This document shows positions 49,784 to 58,766 of a stretch of 64,000 nucleotides of DNA, one piece after another. The position numbers and the translations under genes are program-made. The notes under the pieces are model-generated. The model was given only the letters and a program-made list of their open reading frames with translations. It was not told the origin of the DNA and searched no databases. Numbering within the stretch: the first letter of the stretch is position 1; each line of letters begins with the position of its first letter. This stretch comes from Cyanobacteria bacterium SZAS-4 (GTDB lineage: Bacteria; Cyanobacteriota; Vampirovibrionia; Obscuribacterales; Obscuribacteraceae), in the NCBI GenBank assembly GCA_018266255.1, contig JAFEAT010000014.1:310001-374000 (forward strand), read 5' to 3'.

Positions 49784-51477
49784 TTTGTGTTTTGAGTAGG
49801 TTTTATCAATTTTTGTTCGACTTCCTTGATGTTGTTCTGAATTTTTCGGTCGTCTGGATCCAGCTTCAGGGCTCTGTTATAGATAACGAGGCTCTCAGGA
49901 TACTTGGACTGCTTTCTGTAGAAGTCTCCAATGTAAGTTAAGCTCACGGCCTGACGTCTTTTGTCGCTCATTTGCACTGCAAGATTTAACGCTTGCTGAA
50001 AAATTGATTCAGCCTTGTCAGCTATCGTTGGAGTATTTCGTACAACCTGGCCATAGCGCATTAGCACCTCATATTTGACTTCTCTTTCTTCTAATGTTTT
50101 CGGATCGGTCATAAGTGAGAGGGCTTGTTCAAAATACGCTTCCGCGTCTATAGGGTGTTTCAGCTTTACTTCGCAGAAACCTTGTTCGAAATAACATTTC
50201 CCTCGCACAAAGTCCGAGAGGTGCAACTCTTCTGCTAGATGGGTGAGTTTGCTGGCTAGCACTGATGCGAATTGAAATTTTCCTAGCTTAACAACATCCT
50301 GATAATCACTTTTGCATTTTTCCCACTCAGCTCTTTTTCCCTCTACTGATTGAGGCGCTTTCGAGACCACGTCGGAACGTGCTTTGTCTGCTGTGTTAGA
50401 AAAATAGTCAGCTATTTTGTCAAAATTGAGAAGTAGCATAAAAATCACAAAAACTGACAGTGCCGTTGCCACCAGAACTGGAACGTTTATCGAAGTTGAA
50501 CTCACCAACTCATGACTCTGACCTTGAAATAACAGTTTTAAATCCTTTTTCAAATCTCCCAGATTTTGATAGCGATTATCAGGATTTTTCTCGAGACATC
50601 GCATCACGATGCGGTCCAGCTGCTCAATGTTTTTCGTTTTCAATTTCAGCTTGGACAAGTTTGCTGGTTTGTCTGTGAGATGTTTTTGTAGAGTGCTGAG
50701 TGAATTGGAGCCAGATAGCGGCGGCATTCCAGCAAGTGCTTCGTACATGACACATCCAAGCGAATAAATGTCTGAACGCAAGTCGAGTTTAGAACCTGCG
50801 CACTGTTCAGGGCTCATGTAGAGTGGACTGCCGAATATTTCTCCTGTTTTTGTCAAGCTCATGTCGTCAGAAGAATTCGTCGCGATTCCGAAGTCGACTA
50901 GTTTCAAGACTTCGTTGCCATGTTCTTGCGCTAATACGAAGTTGCTTGGCTTGATGTCGCGATGAACAACTCCGGCGAGGTGTGCGTGCTCCAATGCATC
51001 GCATGCCTGAATCATGACTGAGAGCCAACGTCCGAGTGAAAAACTGCCTTCTGTTTTAATTGCATCGGCAAGAGATATTCCATCAAGATAGCTCATCACC
51101 AGGTAAGGTGTGCCATCAGGAGTGGTGCTGAAGTCGTGCACTTTGACTATGTTCGGATGATCGAGCTGACTCGCTGCTCGCGCCTCTTTCTGGAAGCGAA
51201 GCAAATTCAGGCTCTCATCGGAAGACCTGAGCATCAGTTTGACAGCGACCAAACGATTTAGCTCATGATCTCGTGCTTTATACACGATGCTCATGCCACC
51301 TCGGCCGATTTCATTAATCACTTCGTATTTGCCAATCTTGTCCCCAGGCTGTGTTTGCTGAGCTGACAAAATCCATTCATCTACAACTGGTGAACTTTTG
51401 GAAGCATAAATTGAGCCGACTGTTGATTCGTCGGCGTCGCTGTCTGGTTGCGAGTTTTGAGATTTCAACCGATCCAT
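49780..51477 (-). CDS. Membrane-anchored Ser/Thr protein kinase with TPR region
   Basis: Intact Hanks-type kinase of 565 residues: glycine loop IGRGGMSIVY (57-66), Lys80 in VAVKLM, Glu in FQKEARAAS, HRDIKPSN (172-179), DFGIAT (196-201), GSPLYMSPEQ and SDIYSLGC. A membrane helix at about 331-351 precedes some 200 residues outside with TPR-like repeats (AEYFEQALSLMTDP-type units and SKYPESLVIYNRALKLDPDD). It is a close paralogue of the interrupted kinase that follows; their reading frames overlap in GTGA. Likely an envelope-sensing kinase; substrates unknown. The ATG has only a weak ribosome site. Confidence 0.92.
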   Translation of the reverse strand: MDRLKSQNSQPDSDADESTVGSIYASKSSPVVDEWILSAQQTQPGDKIGKYEVINEIGRGGMSIVYKARDHELNRLVAVKLMLRSSDESLNLLRFQKEARAASQLDHPNIVKVHDFSTTPDGTPYLVMSYLDGISLADAIKTEGSFSLGRWLSVMIQACDALEHAHLAGVVHRDIKPSNFVLAQEHGNEVLKLVDFGIATNSSDDMSLTKTGEIFGSPLYMSPEQCAGSKLDLRSDIYSLGCVMYEALAGMPPLSGSNSLSTLQKHLTDKPANLSKLKLKTKNIEQLDRIVMRCLEKNPDNRYQNLGDLKKDLKLLFQGQSHELVSSTSINVPVLVATALSVFVIFMLLLNFDKIADYFSNTADKARSDVVSKAPQSVEGKRAEWEKCKSDYQDVVKLGKFQFASVLASKLTHLAEELHLSDFVRGKCYFEQGFCEVKLKHPIDAEAYFEQALSLMTDPKTLEEREVKYEVLMRYGQVVRNTPTIADKAESIFQQALNLAVQMSDKRRQAVSLTYIGDFYRKQSKYPESLVIYNRALKLDPDDRKIQNNIKEVEQKLIKPTQNTK

Positions 51478-51502
51478 TGGAACTCTAGGCTTCTTTTGTA
51501 AT

Positions 51503-52540
51503 TTATACCCGGTCTACAAATTCCAAAAGTCTGAAGATGTCGAGCCTTTTCATCGTCTCAGCCTTCCTGGCGCTGAAATTGTTGGCTGAGTCGTAGTTGA
51601 ACTTGATTGGTTTTTTAATGATTCTGTGGGCGATGGCGCGGATCCAGGTCATCACCGTTACCAGGTCTTTGGGGTCTATCCAGAGCACGTAAACAGTCAC
51701 CATTAAATACTCGAACAGAGGCAAATTCATGAACAAATCGATGCCCAGGTGCAGGCAGAGACCAGCCAGCAGTACCCAATAACGGAATTCTTTCACCCAG
51801 ATCAAAGTCCACAGCGCGAACTCGATGGCGAGCGTAGACCAAGTCATTAATTTCAAAACAATCAAGTTGTTCGTGAACGGTGGTGGCATCGAAAATCGAC
51901 GCAAATCTTCGAGTCTGGTTACGTAGTAGAGCGCGTTTCCGCTTACCCAAGTATTGCCGTCGACCTTTGTCCAAAACGCCTGCCAGTAGAGAATGCATAG
52001 TTGAAACTGCATCAGTCTGTGTGCCCACATCGTCACTGGCGGCGACGGTCCCGTCACAAGCTCTTTTGAGGTCCACACTTCGATCAGCCGATCAACTGAC
52101 AGGGCTCGACCAGCGTTCGACACGCTCAGATAAAGAGCAGCCAGCCGCATAAAAATGTCACCACTGTTGATCATCGCCCAATCGCGATGATGGAGTGACG
52201 TGAGGCAGATGAAAACCACAATTGCACTCAAACGCGTGAACAATCCAAGAGTAAGTGTGAACGCCGCGATCGCAAAAATGACAATCAACGTGTTTAGCGA
52301 TTGCTCTGTTGGTGGCATCGTCATCAATGGATCGATCAGTACATCAAACGGCCATTGTCTGGCTGTTTCGATGCTCACTACGCCGGCGGGTCCATACCAG
52401 AGATTCAAATCTGGTGCGAGTAGGGCGAGATGCAGAAGCATAATTGCGCCGAACATAATTCGGTACAACGCCATCGGCAAGGGCGAGCCCGGTTTGAACC
52501 AAAACTCGTTCCAGGCGCGCCAAATAGATGCCAGAGTCAT
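51503..52540 (-). CDS. HTTM-domain membrane protein
   Basis: A 345-residue polytopic membrane protein with the HTTM (vitamin-K-dependent gamma-carboxylase-like) layout. After the first amphipathic helix comes LALYRI-type text (PMALYRIMFGAIMLLHL), then LWYGPAGVVS, LGLFTRLSAIVVFICLTSLHHRD, LMQFQLCILYWQAFWTKVDG and LAGLCLHLGIDLFMNLPLFEY. Bacterial HTTM proteins are mostly uncharacterised; the fold is shared with the human carboxylase, but the catalytic Lys cannot be assigned here. It overlaps the upstream partner gene by 4 bases (ATGA), so the two products probably act together. Confidence 0.85.
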   Translation of the reverse strand: MTLASIWRAWNEFWFKPGSPLPMALYRIMFGAIMLLHLALLAPDLNLWYGPAGVVSIETARQWPFDVLIDPLMTMPPTEQSLNTLIVIFAIAAFTLTLGLFTRLSAIVVFICLTSLHHRDWAMINSGDIFMRLAALYLSVSNAGRALSVDRLIEVWTSKELVTGPSPPVTMWAHRLMQFQLCILYWQAFWTKVDGNTWVSGNALYYVTRLEDLRRFSMPPPFTNNLIVLKLMTWSTLAIEFALWTLIWVKEFRYWVLLAGLCLHLGIDLFMNLPLFEYLMVTVYVLWIDPKDLVTVMTWIRAIAHRIIKKPIKFNYDSANNFSARKAETMKRLDIFRLLEFVDRV

Positions 52541-53118
52541 TTGAGATCCTCTGGCTGAACCGCGTAAACGAAAAATGTTTTGTGTTTTGTATGTTCAGGT
52601 AAGGGAGTGTTGATTCCCTTTTCTGGCGGCGGAATATCGGCTGAAAAGTAAGCTAGTTCGACAGTCTTGGGCGGTGACGTGTCATTGCGATGAAGTCGCG
52701 CAATGTAACGTGCGGCGTCAGGTTGCAGAAAGGTATAGTTGTGGTATCTAATCCGATCGTTCGACCACTTGCGAAAGCGTTCTGCTCGCATCTGTTCGAT
52801 GCCTGTGAGCAAGTCCTGGCGCGGAAACTCCCACAGCCCGGTCGTGCCATTTTCGAATGTGACAATTGCGAGCAAATGAAAGTTATCTGTGCGAATATCT
52901 GGTGCGAAGACGTTCCAGGTCTGCCAAAATCCAAAAGCACTTAGAAATGGATAGACCGGTTTGTAGAGAGCGTTTCTGAAAGCAGTAGAGGGACAAACTG
53001 TGAGTGTAATGCAGTAGAGATAAATGACAAGGAACACGCTCATCAGCACTCTGAATCTAAGCGGAGGATATTCTCCATCCGCCATTTCAACTTTTGATTC
53101 AGTTGTGTCTGACTGCAT
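52537..53118 (-). CDS. HTTM-associated single-pass membrane protein
   Basis: A 193-residue protein with one membrane helix near residues 22-42 (RVLMSVFLVIYLYCITLTVC), then FGFWQTWNVFAPDIRTDNFHLLAIVTFENG and an outside domain that is mixed alpha/beta. Small proteins with the WxxFxP text and this size are regularly encoded next to HTTM genes. The 4-base ATGA overlap with the HTTM gene supports a two-protein unit. Function unknown. The start is only 38 bases from the divergent TPR gene. Confidence 0.7.
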   Translation of the reverse strand: MQSDTTESKVEMADGEYPPLRFRVLMSVFLVIYLYCITLTVCPSTAFRNALYKPVYPFLSAFGFWQTWNVFAPDIRTDNFHLLAIVTFENGTTGLWEFPRQDLLTGIEQMRAERFRKWSNDRIRYHNYTFLQPDAARYIARLHRNDTSPPKTVELAYFSADIPPPEKGINTPLPEHTKHKTFFVYAVQPEDLK

Positions 53119-53156
53119 AAGCTTATTTGCCCAGCCGCTGTTATATTTGACGTCTA

Positions 53157-54716
53157 ATGAACAGAATCATTGAATTTTCGATGCGCCAACCAATTCTACT
53201 CAATAAAACGGCTCAGTTTGCTTCGTTCGCCCTTTTGGCGGCTGTTGTTTCGAGCCTTGCATTGCCACACATCCCGGCTGAGGCAGTGGCGAGCAAAAGC
53301 GCGGATGCTGACGAAATGACCAAAAAGGCGGTGACGCTTTTCGATGCGAATAAATTTGAAGAAGCCATCGACCTTGAAAACCAGGCGATAAAAAAATCTC
53401 CCACGTACTGGCTTCCGCATTCAGCCTTGTCGATCTTCGAGTGGCAAAGAAACCAATTTGATGTTGCGGTGAAAGAAGCGCAAGAAGCTGCAAAACTCGC
53501 GCCCGATAACGAACTTGCGAACCTGAATTATGCTCAGATGAACCAACAAATGGGTTACTACGACACTGCTATTCCAGCGTTTAAAAAAGCAATTAAAGTC
53601 GCTCCCAATAGTTCGGCTCCACGAATAGGTCTCAGTCAGTCACTGATTGCAAGTGCACGCGCGGCTGAAGCGCTTGAAGTACTCAACGAAATGAGTAAGG
53701 CCGAGTCTGGTGACTTTAATTGGTGGCACAAATTGAGTATCTCATTTGCCCAAATGCACAAGCCTAAGCAAGCTGCTGATGCGGCAGAAAAGGCGGTGGC
53801 CGCAGCTTCAACCGCAGAGCAGAAATCGCAGTCTGGAATTCTACAATTAGTTGAATTGATTCGCGCAAACGAAATCGATCGTGCTCGAGCGATAGAAGAC
53901 GATGTGCTCAGATCCAAACCGAAAGACGACCAGGTGTATGTTAAGTCTTTGTCCGCTCTTTGTGCGGCAACTGATCCAGCATGTGGAAAAAATTTGCTCA
54001 ATCTTGCAATTGAAAATGGACTTTCTAGCTCTGACGGATACTACAAGCTTGGAGCAGTCCTTGAGCAAAAGTCAGAAACCGCAACGATTGACTCGAACAC
54101 ACGCGCTGCATGGTTGGATCTGGCTGAGCTGGCTTATCGGCAAGCGGTCAAAGCAGCACCGAGTGAGGCTAAGTTCTACCTTGCACTGGCCGGCATCTTC
54201 GATCGAAAAGGGAAAACTGACGAGATGGTCGCGGAGCTTTTGAAAGCGAAATCTTTTGATAACACAGATGTATTGGCATCATATTTGGTATCGCGCGTGA
54301 AAACGGCTGACAATGATCTGGCGGGACGCCTGCGGGAAAAGCTGGTGGGTGCGCCTGAGAAGCCTTACCAACTCAATTTAGCCAAGGCGGAGTTTTCTGT
54401 CGAAAACTTACAATGTCTGTGCAAATTGAACGTGCTGGAGTACGAATTGAAAAAACAAAGTGGTATCGAGTGCGCGGCCATTACACACAGAGAGAAGCCA
54501 ATTAAAGGCGTGCTTCTGGTCGACCAGTCTTTTGGCACTAAGGAAGCTTTCGCCAACGTTGGAAAGAAGCAATCAGTCACTCTTCAAGTCGTTTCCAGTG
54601 AGCCGGTTTCGACCGTTAACGAGGCGATTAAATTTGCGCAAAATATCCGCGATACCGGGCAGCCATCGAACGTTTGGTCATTTGTCATTGACTTGCCCAA
54701 GATGCCGACGATTTGA
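53157..54716 (+). CDS. Secreted TPR protein with C-terminal HMA-like domain
   Basis: A 519-residue exported protein with a signal peptide (AQFASFALLAAVVSSLALPH, ending near AEA). It has about eight TPR units: VTLFDANKFEEAIDLENQAI, WQRNQFDVAVKEAQEAAKLAP, YYDTAIPAFKKAIKVAPN and others up to about residue 395. The last 110 residues are different: AEFSVENLQCLCKLNVLEYELKKQ then VLLVDQSFGTKEAFANVG, which resembles the beta-alpha-beta pattern of heavy-metal-associated domains with CxC in place of CxxC. TATATT at 53142-53147 lies so close to the ATG that the mRNA may be nearly leaderless; ATG 53181 is an alternative start. Confidence 0.75.
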   Translation: MNRIIEFSMRQPILLNKTAQFASFALLAAVVSSLALPHIPAEAVASKSADADEMTKKAVTLFDANKFEEAIDLENQAIKKSPTYWLPHSALSIFEWQRNQFDVAVKEAQEAAKLAPDNELANLNYAQMNQQMGYYDTAIPAFKKAIKVAPNSSAPRIGLSQSLIASARAAEALEVLNEMSKAESGDFNWWHKLSISFAQMHKPKQAADAAEKAVAAASTAEQKSQSGILQLVELIRANEIDRARAIEDDVLRSKPKDDQVYVKSLSALCAATDPACGKNLLNLAIENGLSSSDGYYKLGAVLEQKSETATIDSNTRAAWLDLAELAYRQAVKAAPSEAKFYLALAGIFDRKGKTDEMVAELLKAKSFDNTDVLASYLVSRVKTADNDLAGRLREKLVGAPEKPYQLNLAKAEFSVENLQCLCKLNVLEYELKKQSGIECAAITHREKPIKGVLLVDQSFGTKEAFANVGKKQSVTLQVVSSEPVSTVNEAIKFAQNIRDTGQPSNVWSFVIDLPKMPTI

Positions 54717-54775
54717 CCGAACTGCTATAGTTAAGGCTCAAGTGGATTCAGCGAACCGACATATAAGGACCTGAC

Positions 54776-55624
54776 ATGAAAATGCGTTTTGCACAGAATA
54801 TTTGCCTGGGTTTAACCCTGATCGCATCTGCTGCGCTGCCGCTCCCAACTTTCGCTGACAAGACCCCTGCGGTTGATGCCAAAGCCTCTGGCGCGACTCT
54901 TCCGGCCTGGGTACTGAATGTAAATAGCAACTTCGCCGGTACGGTGCTCTTTTACATCACCCCTAACGCTGTGCGACTGAAGTTCGACAAGTTAGGTCTT
55001 GTGATGCTGATGAAGGGTCCAAAATGGAACGCGTTGGTTTACAACGAAAGCAATAAAAACATGGTCGACCTGCCTTACGAGAGGTGGAAAGCGAAGTTTT
55101 TGCTTAGAGGAAAACGAGTAGCAGATAAGTCGATTGTCCTGGTTCCGATCAAGACTGGCAAAAAGCAGACCATACAAGGTGTTCCCTGCTATCAAGTGAT
55201 CGTGAAGAAGAAAGAGGCCAAGGGGAAGCCTGACATGATTATGGCTGAAGCCTGGATCGCCAAAGATATTCAAGCCCCGCCACAGTTCAACAGCATGATG
55301 AAAACCATGCTTGACATTCCGGTCGACTCGGGGGCTCCACTGAGAGTTTTCCAGGTGGGCAAGACAAACAACAAAATGATCATGGTAATGGACTGCTACA
55401 AAGCCAATAAGACCGATGTGAAAGCCTCTGACTTCCAACCATTGACCGGCTACAAAAAGGTCAAAGACGAAATGGCGATGATGCTTGATGAGGCCGATGA
55501 TCCAGGTGCCGGTGCTGATGATGAATCGCTCGATTCGATGACCAAACCGATCAAGCCTGTGACACCAGCTGCGCCACCGAAAAAATCGGGTGGTGGTTTC
55601 TTCGATATGTTTAAATCCAAATAG
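54776..55624 (+). CDS. Secreted hypothetical protein
   Basis: A 282-residue exported protein with signal peptide (RFAQNICLGLTLIASAALPLP, cleavage after FA near 28). The mature part is rich in beta strands and has alternating hydrophobic residues (GTVLFYITPNAVRLKFDKLGLVMLMK, IQGVPCYQVIVKKK), a pattern reminiscent of LolA/DUF4412-like half-barrels that bind lipids or coat the envelope. The C-terminus is Asp/Ala-rich, then Lys/Pro-rich, ending GGGFFDMFKSK. AAGGA precedes the ATG. It follows the TPR gene by 59 bases on the same strand. Family not certain. Confidence 0.65.
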   Translation: MKMRFAQNICLGLTLIASAALPLPTFADKTPAVDAKASGATLPAWVLNVNSNFAGTVLFYITPNAVRLKFDKLGLVMLMKGPKWNALVYNESNKNMVDLPYERWKAKFLLRGKRVADKSIVLVPIKTGKKQTIQGVPCYQVIVKKKEAKGKPDMIMAEAWIAKDIQAPPQFNSMMKTMLDIPVDSGAPLRVFQVGKTNNKMIMVMDCYKANKTDVKASDFQPLTGYKKVKDEMAMMLDEADDPGAGADDESLDSMTKPIKPVTPAAPPKKSGGGFFDMFKSK

Positions 55625-56785
55625 TTACTGCTTGACTGACAGCCGCGAGAACAGCTCTGGTGCGAAATTTTGCACCGATTGAGTAGTGACTGCACCGGCA
55701 AAATTTGGCAACTCAGTGCCATTTAAAATTGCCCGTAGTGCCACCACTCCCAGTACCTTGCCGCGTATGCTTATGACCGGTCCACCGCTATTTCCGCGAG
55801 ATACAGGAGCGTCGACTTGCAAAAGTGTTGGCGTTACGCGGCTGATTCTGCCGCTGTTGAGAGTCGGTGAATAGTGCTTGTCTGCGTCTTTGTCGATAAT
55901 TTCAGAGGCGACCGGATATCCCATGACCTGAACTTCTTGTCCTTCAGATGCGGGCAGCGTATCCAGATCCAGACCAGAAGTCGTGGCACCAGATGCGGTG
56001 AGTATAGCGAGATCTGGTTCCTTGTCAGATTTTGCGCACTTGTAGATTTTTCCTTCCAGGGGTGGCACTGTGACTGGTCCTGGTGGATGCAAGAAGTAGC
56101 CAAACTGCGACTCTACGCCAGCTTGTTTCAAATATTTTTTGAACATAACGCGGCCTGGATCTGCGCGCATCGAGAGATAGCTTTCATAGCAATCCCAAAT
56201 TGCATCGACGGTCGAACGATATGTTTGCAGTTCGCTGCCAACTAAACCCTTGCCCTTTAAGGCAAGATTGACTGTCTGAAGAAGCTCCTTGTACTTTCCC
56301 TCTGCGTTGTCTTTGTCTTGCTGCTCTGCATAAAGGCGCATCGCCGCAAAAAATCTTTCGCACTCTTTGACGATGTTGTCGCCACCATTGACCACGTGCG
56401 CGCTGGTTAGAAAGTAAGATTTATCGATTTGACTCGTGCGTACAGGAAAGCCGGAACCAAGGCTGATAACTCGAAATCCTTTGTCGTCTTTCGAGGTGCT
56501 GTAGACGGGAAAGTGACCTTTGGGCGAAAGGTCAGCAATTTGCGCCCACAAATTATCTTTCAGGCGAAGCTTGAGCCCGACGTTTAGTTCGTAAATTTGA
56601 TTCTTAACGCGCTTATCTACTTTTTCCCAACTATCCAGAGCGCAAGCCGGAAGCAGCGTCGACGACATCAGTGTCAGTGCGCTCAACGAAGCCATGGCTG
56701 TGCGCAGCGGTAGCCAAACTTTTTTCAAAACCAACCGAATCTGCCTGTCGATGGAAGCCCTAGCCTCAATTGCCGTTCTTCGCAT
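55625..56785 (-). CDS. Exported trypsin-like serine protease with large insertion
   Basis: A chymotrypsin-fold protease of about 386 residues. From ATG 56785 there is a basic region then a hydrophobic signal (TAMASLSALTLMSSTLLPACA) that could be a lipoprotein or ordinary signal. The triad is visible: His in LTSAHVVNGG, Asp in PDLAILTAS and Ser in SRGNSGGPVI. The spacing between His and Asp is about 128 residues, against roughly 45 in trypsin; the extra text is helical (FFAAMRLYAEQQDKDNAEGKYKELL-type). No PDZ domain follows. The frame extends back to GTG 56908, but that part is Cys-rich and not signal-like. Convergent with the previous gene, with no bases between their stop codons. Confidence 0.8.
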   Translation of the reverse strand: MRRTAIEARASIDRQIRLVLKKVWLPLRTAMASLSALTLMSSTLLPACALDSWEKVDKRVKNQIYELNVGLKLRLKDNLWAQIADLSPKGHFPVYSTSKDDKGFRVISLGSGFPVRTSQIDKSYFLTSAHVVNGGDNIVKECERFFAAMRLYAEQQDKDNAEGKYKELLQTVNLALKGKGLVGSELQTYRSTVDAIWDCYESYLSMRADPGRVMFKKYLKQAGVESQFGYFLHPPGPVTVPPLEGKIYKCAKSDKEPDLAILTASGATTSGLDLDTLPASEGQEVQVMGYPVASEIIDKDADKHYSPTLNSGRISRVTPTLLQVDAPVSRGNSGGPVISIRGKVLGVVALRAILNGTELPNFAGAVTTQSVQNFAPELFSRLSVKQ

Positions 56786-56933
56786 TATATCGCGGCAATA
56801 TAACAGCTGCTCAGCCGTGGTTTGGGCACAACTTGGATTCTTAGGTTTTTTTCCAATGCAGTTGTAGTGATTGCCAAATACAATGCAATGACAACACGCC
56901 TTCGGCACTAAAAATCACTAGGAAGAAAATCGA

Positions 56934-57182
56934 ATGTGTATATTGTGTACAGCGATCGGTAACCCATCGGCAGGGCAACAATCTTTTGCGCCACCACAGA
57001 CTGTCACTTCGTCGATAGTCAATTGTGGCTGCATCACGATTTATCGAGACGGCGAGGTGTTGGAAGTTTTTCCCTGTGCGGCAGGTCACGCGGCGATTCA
57101 ACCACTTCAGCCAAGCGTTGTTAGCGCAACAGAGATGATCGTTAACCCGATATCAGTTAACGCCAATCCGATCGTCGGCTAA
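56934..57182 (+). CDS. Small cysteine-containing hypothetical protein
   Basis: An 82-residue open frame that begins MCILCTAIGNPSAG and contains NCGC (31-34) and one further Cys (FPCAAG). AGGAAG lies about 8 bases before the ATG. The N-terminal CxxC plus CxC could bind a metal, or cysteine 2 might be a modified N-terminus after Met removal. The C-terminal half is hydrophobic and beta-prone. No family recognised. It sits between the convergent DUF4127 gene and the divergent protease gene. Coding is likely but not certain. Confidence 0.5.
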   Translation: MCILCTAIGNPSAGQQSFAPPQTVTSSIVNCGCITIYRDGEVLEVFPCAAGHAAIQPLQPSVVSATEMIVNPISVNANPIVG

Positions 57183-57229
57183 GTCTTTTGTTTCGATTTG
57201 TCTCGCTGCTCTAAAAGAGAACGTTCGTT

Positions 57230-58750
57230 CTACTTTGCCAATGAGAGTGATCCACTATTCGAATCGGTCGGCAGACCGATTTCGACTTCGAACGTGCGAT
57301 TCCACGGAAATCCCAGCGTCAGGCTGTCTGGCTTATAAGACAGCGCCTGGCTGATGCGTTCCAGGTATGGTTTCATATTATCGCGTAGGGTTTCGTAAGA
57401 TGGCGCTGAGTTGAGCGTTGCACGAACTCGCGATTGATACGCATAGTCATCTGCCAGGCGAACATAAAGGCAGGCTTTGAGATTGTTATTGGTATCGGTG
57501 GCGGTGCCCGAATACCACTGTGCTACTCCGAGCGCCAGTGCTGAACCGGTGCTGTTTCCCGTAGTGTTCCAACCGGAATATGCCGATAGTTTTGCCAACA
57601 GTTCTGGTCGTTCGAGAAGCGCTTCGACTAATTCAGGATCGGCACCGTTGGCGTATGCAACGTCACACAACACGCATGGATGCTGAGCTTGCTCAAGCAG
57701 TTCGATCGTGCGTTTGATCGAGCGTGAAGTATCCAGGCGCCGCATATCAGAATGACCCGGCAGTTGGATGTGGTCGCCTTGCGTGTCACCGCCTGTGTGT
57801 ACGATAACCATGAAATCAACTGGGTTGGGACGATCGTCTTCCTTCTGCACGTCAATGCCGCAAGCCTGCATTTGCGAACTGATAGTTTCGCCGATGTTTT
57901 GACCTTCGTAGCGACTCAAGCAGTTCGCACCTTCATCAGGAGAGTATCGAACAAGCGCTGTAGGACCTGTTTTGGAGGGTGTTTTGCAGTCGACCAACCA
58001 TCGTGCCAGCAGTGCGCAAAGAACTTCGTCGGCACCAGCATAGGTGGCAATCTTTTTCTGTAAGTTGGCTTGTTGAACCATCGAAATCAGCCGTTCTTTT
58101 TCTAAAATGTTCAACCCGGTCTGCCCAGAATCATCAAGGCTGAAGGTCAAACGACTGACTATTCCTTGCTGGACGAGTTCGACCAATTTTTGATTGGCTT
58201 GGAAATTTCTGACGCGAGTCTGTTGGTAGTCCTGGCGAATCTCTGCTGGTATGCGTGCTTCAGATGCGGCCAGGCTGCCCGCGACCAGGTTATCGCCTTT
58301 GGCGAGACGGTGCATTTGCGACGACCAGGCAAAAATTTCGCGACCATAGCGAGCCCAGTAAGGCTTCTCTTCAGTCGCATCGTAGTTATCGGATATTCGC
58401 ATGATGCTTGCTTGTACATAAATTGGTAATTTGCCGCCCGGCTTTTTCTGCCAGTTTTGCAGCACAGATATCCTATCCATCACACTCTTCGCGGTGTCTG
58501 GAGAGCGTCGGGAATTGATTAACCCGCCGTAGGTGAGTGTGTCTAAGCAGAGCAGAAGCACATCAGGACTGGTTTTTTGAATGGTGTTTTGAATCCACTC
58601 GGTAATTCCTTCAATGTCAGCCGAGGTATTTAGGGAGCCGAAAAGGCTGCGCGGGGGAACCAGTGCCTCAACTCCGGCGACTTTGGCGACCAATTGGGGA
58701 AAGCCATATGTGACCGGTCGATCGTCAAGGGGCAGTAGAACAGCTCGCAT
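57230..58750 (-). CDS. DUF4127 family protein
   Basis: A 506-residue protein that starts MRAVLLPLDDRPVTYGFPQ and contains PPRSLFGSLNTSADIEGI, LLLCLDTLTYGGLINSRR and MRISDNYDATEEKPYWARYG. It also has LSLDDSG-type text (LTFSLDDSGQTGLN), YAGADEVLCALLARW, and LCDVAYANGADPELVEALL plus SAYSGWNTTGNSTGSALA. These are the signatures of DUF4127, a family of unknown function found in Gram-positive and cyanobacterial-type genomes. The conserved Asp/Arg and NTxGN text suggests an enzyme, perhaps metal- or glycan-related. No signal peptide. AGGAG precedes the ATG; it follows the secreted protein gene by 16 bases, so they are cotranscribed. Confidence 0.85.
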   Translation of the reverse strand: MRAVLLPLDDRPVTYGFPQLVAKVAGVEALVPPRSLFGSLNTSADIEGITEWIQNTIQKTSPDVLLLCLDTLTYGGLINSRRSPDTAKSVMDRISVLQNWQKKPGGKLPIYVQASIMRISDNYDATEEKPYWARYGREIFAWSSQMHRLAKGDNLVAGSLAASEARIPAEIRQDYQQTRVRNFQANQKLVELVQQGIVSRLTFSLDDSGQTGLNILEKERLISMVQQANLQKKIATYAGADEVLCALLARWLVDCKTPSKTGPTALVRYSPDEGANCLSRYEGQNIGETISSQMQACGIDVQKEDDRPNPVDFMVIVHTGGDTQGDHIQLPGHSDMRRLDTSRSIKRTIELLEQAQHPCVLCDVAYANGADPELVEALLERPELLAKLSAYSGWNTTGNSTGSALALGVAQWYSGTATDTNNNLKACLYVRLADDYAYQSRVRATLNSAPSYETLRDNMKPYLERISQALSYKPDSLTLGFPWNRTFEVEIGLPTDSNSGSLSLAK

Positions 58751-58766
58751 TGTAGAAAAGGTCTCC

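Noticed and set aside
51615..52076. Open frame of 153 codons on the same strand inside the HTTM gene
   Set aside because: An alternate frame of a clear membrane-protein gene; Arg/Asp-rich text without family features.
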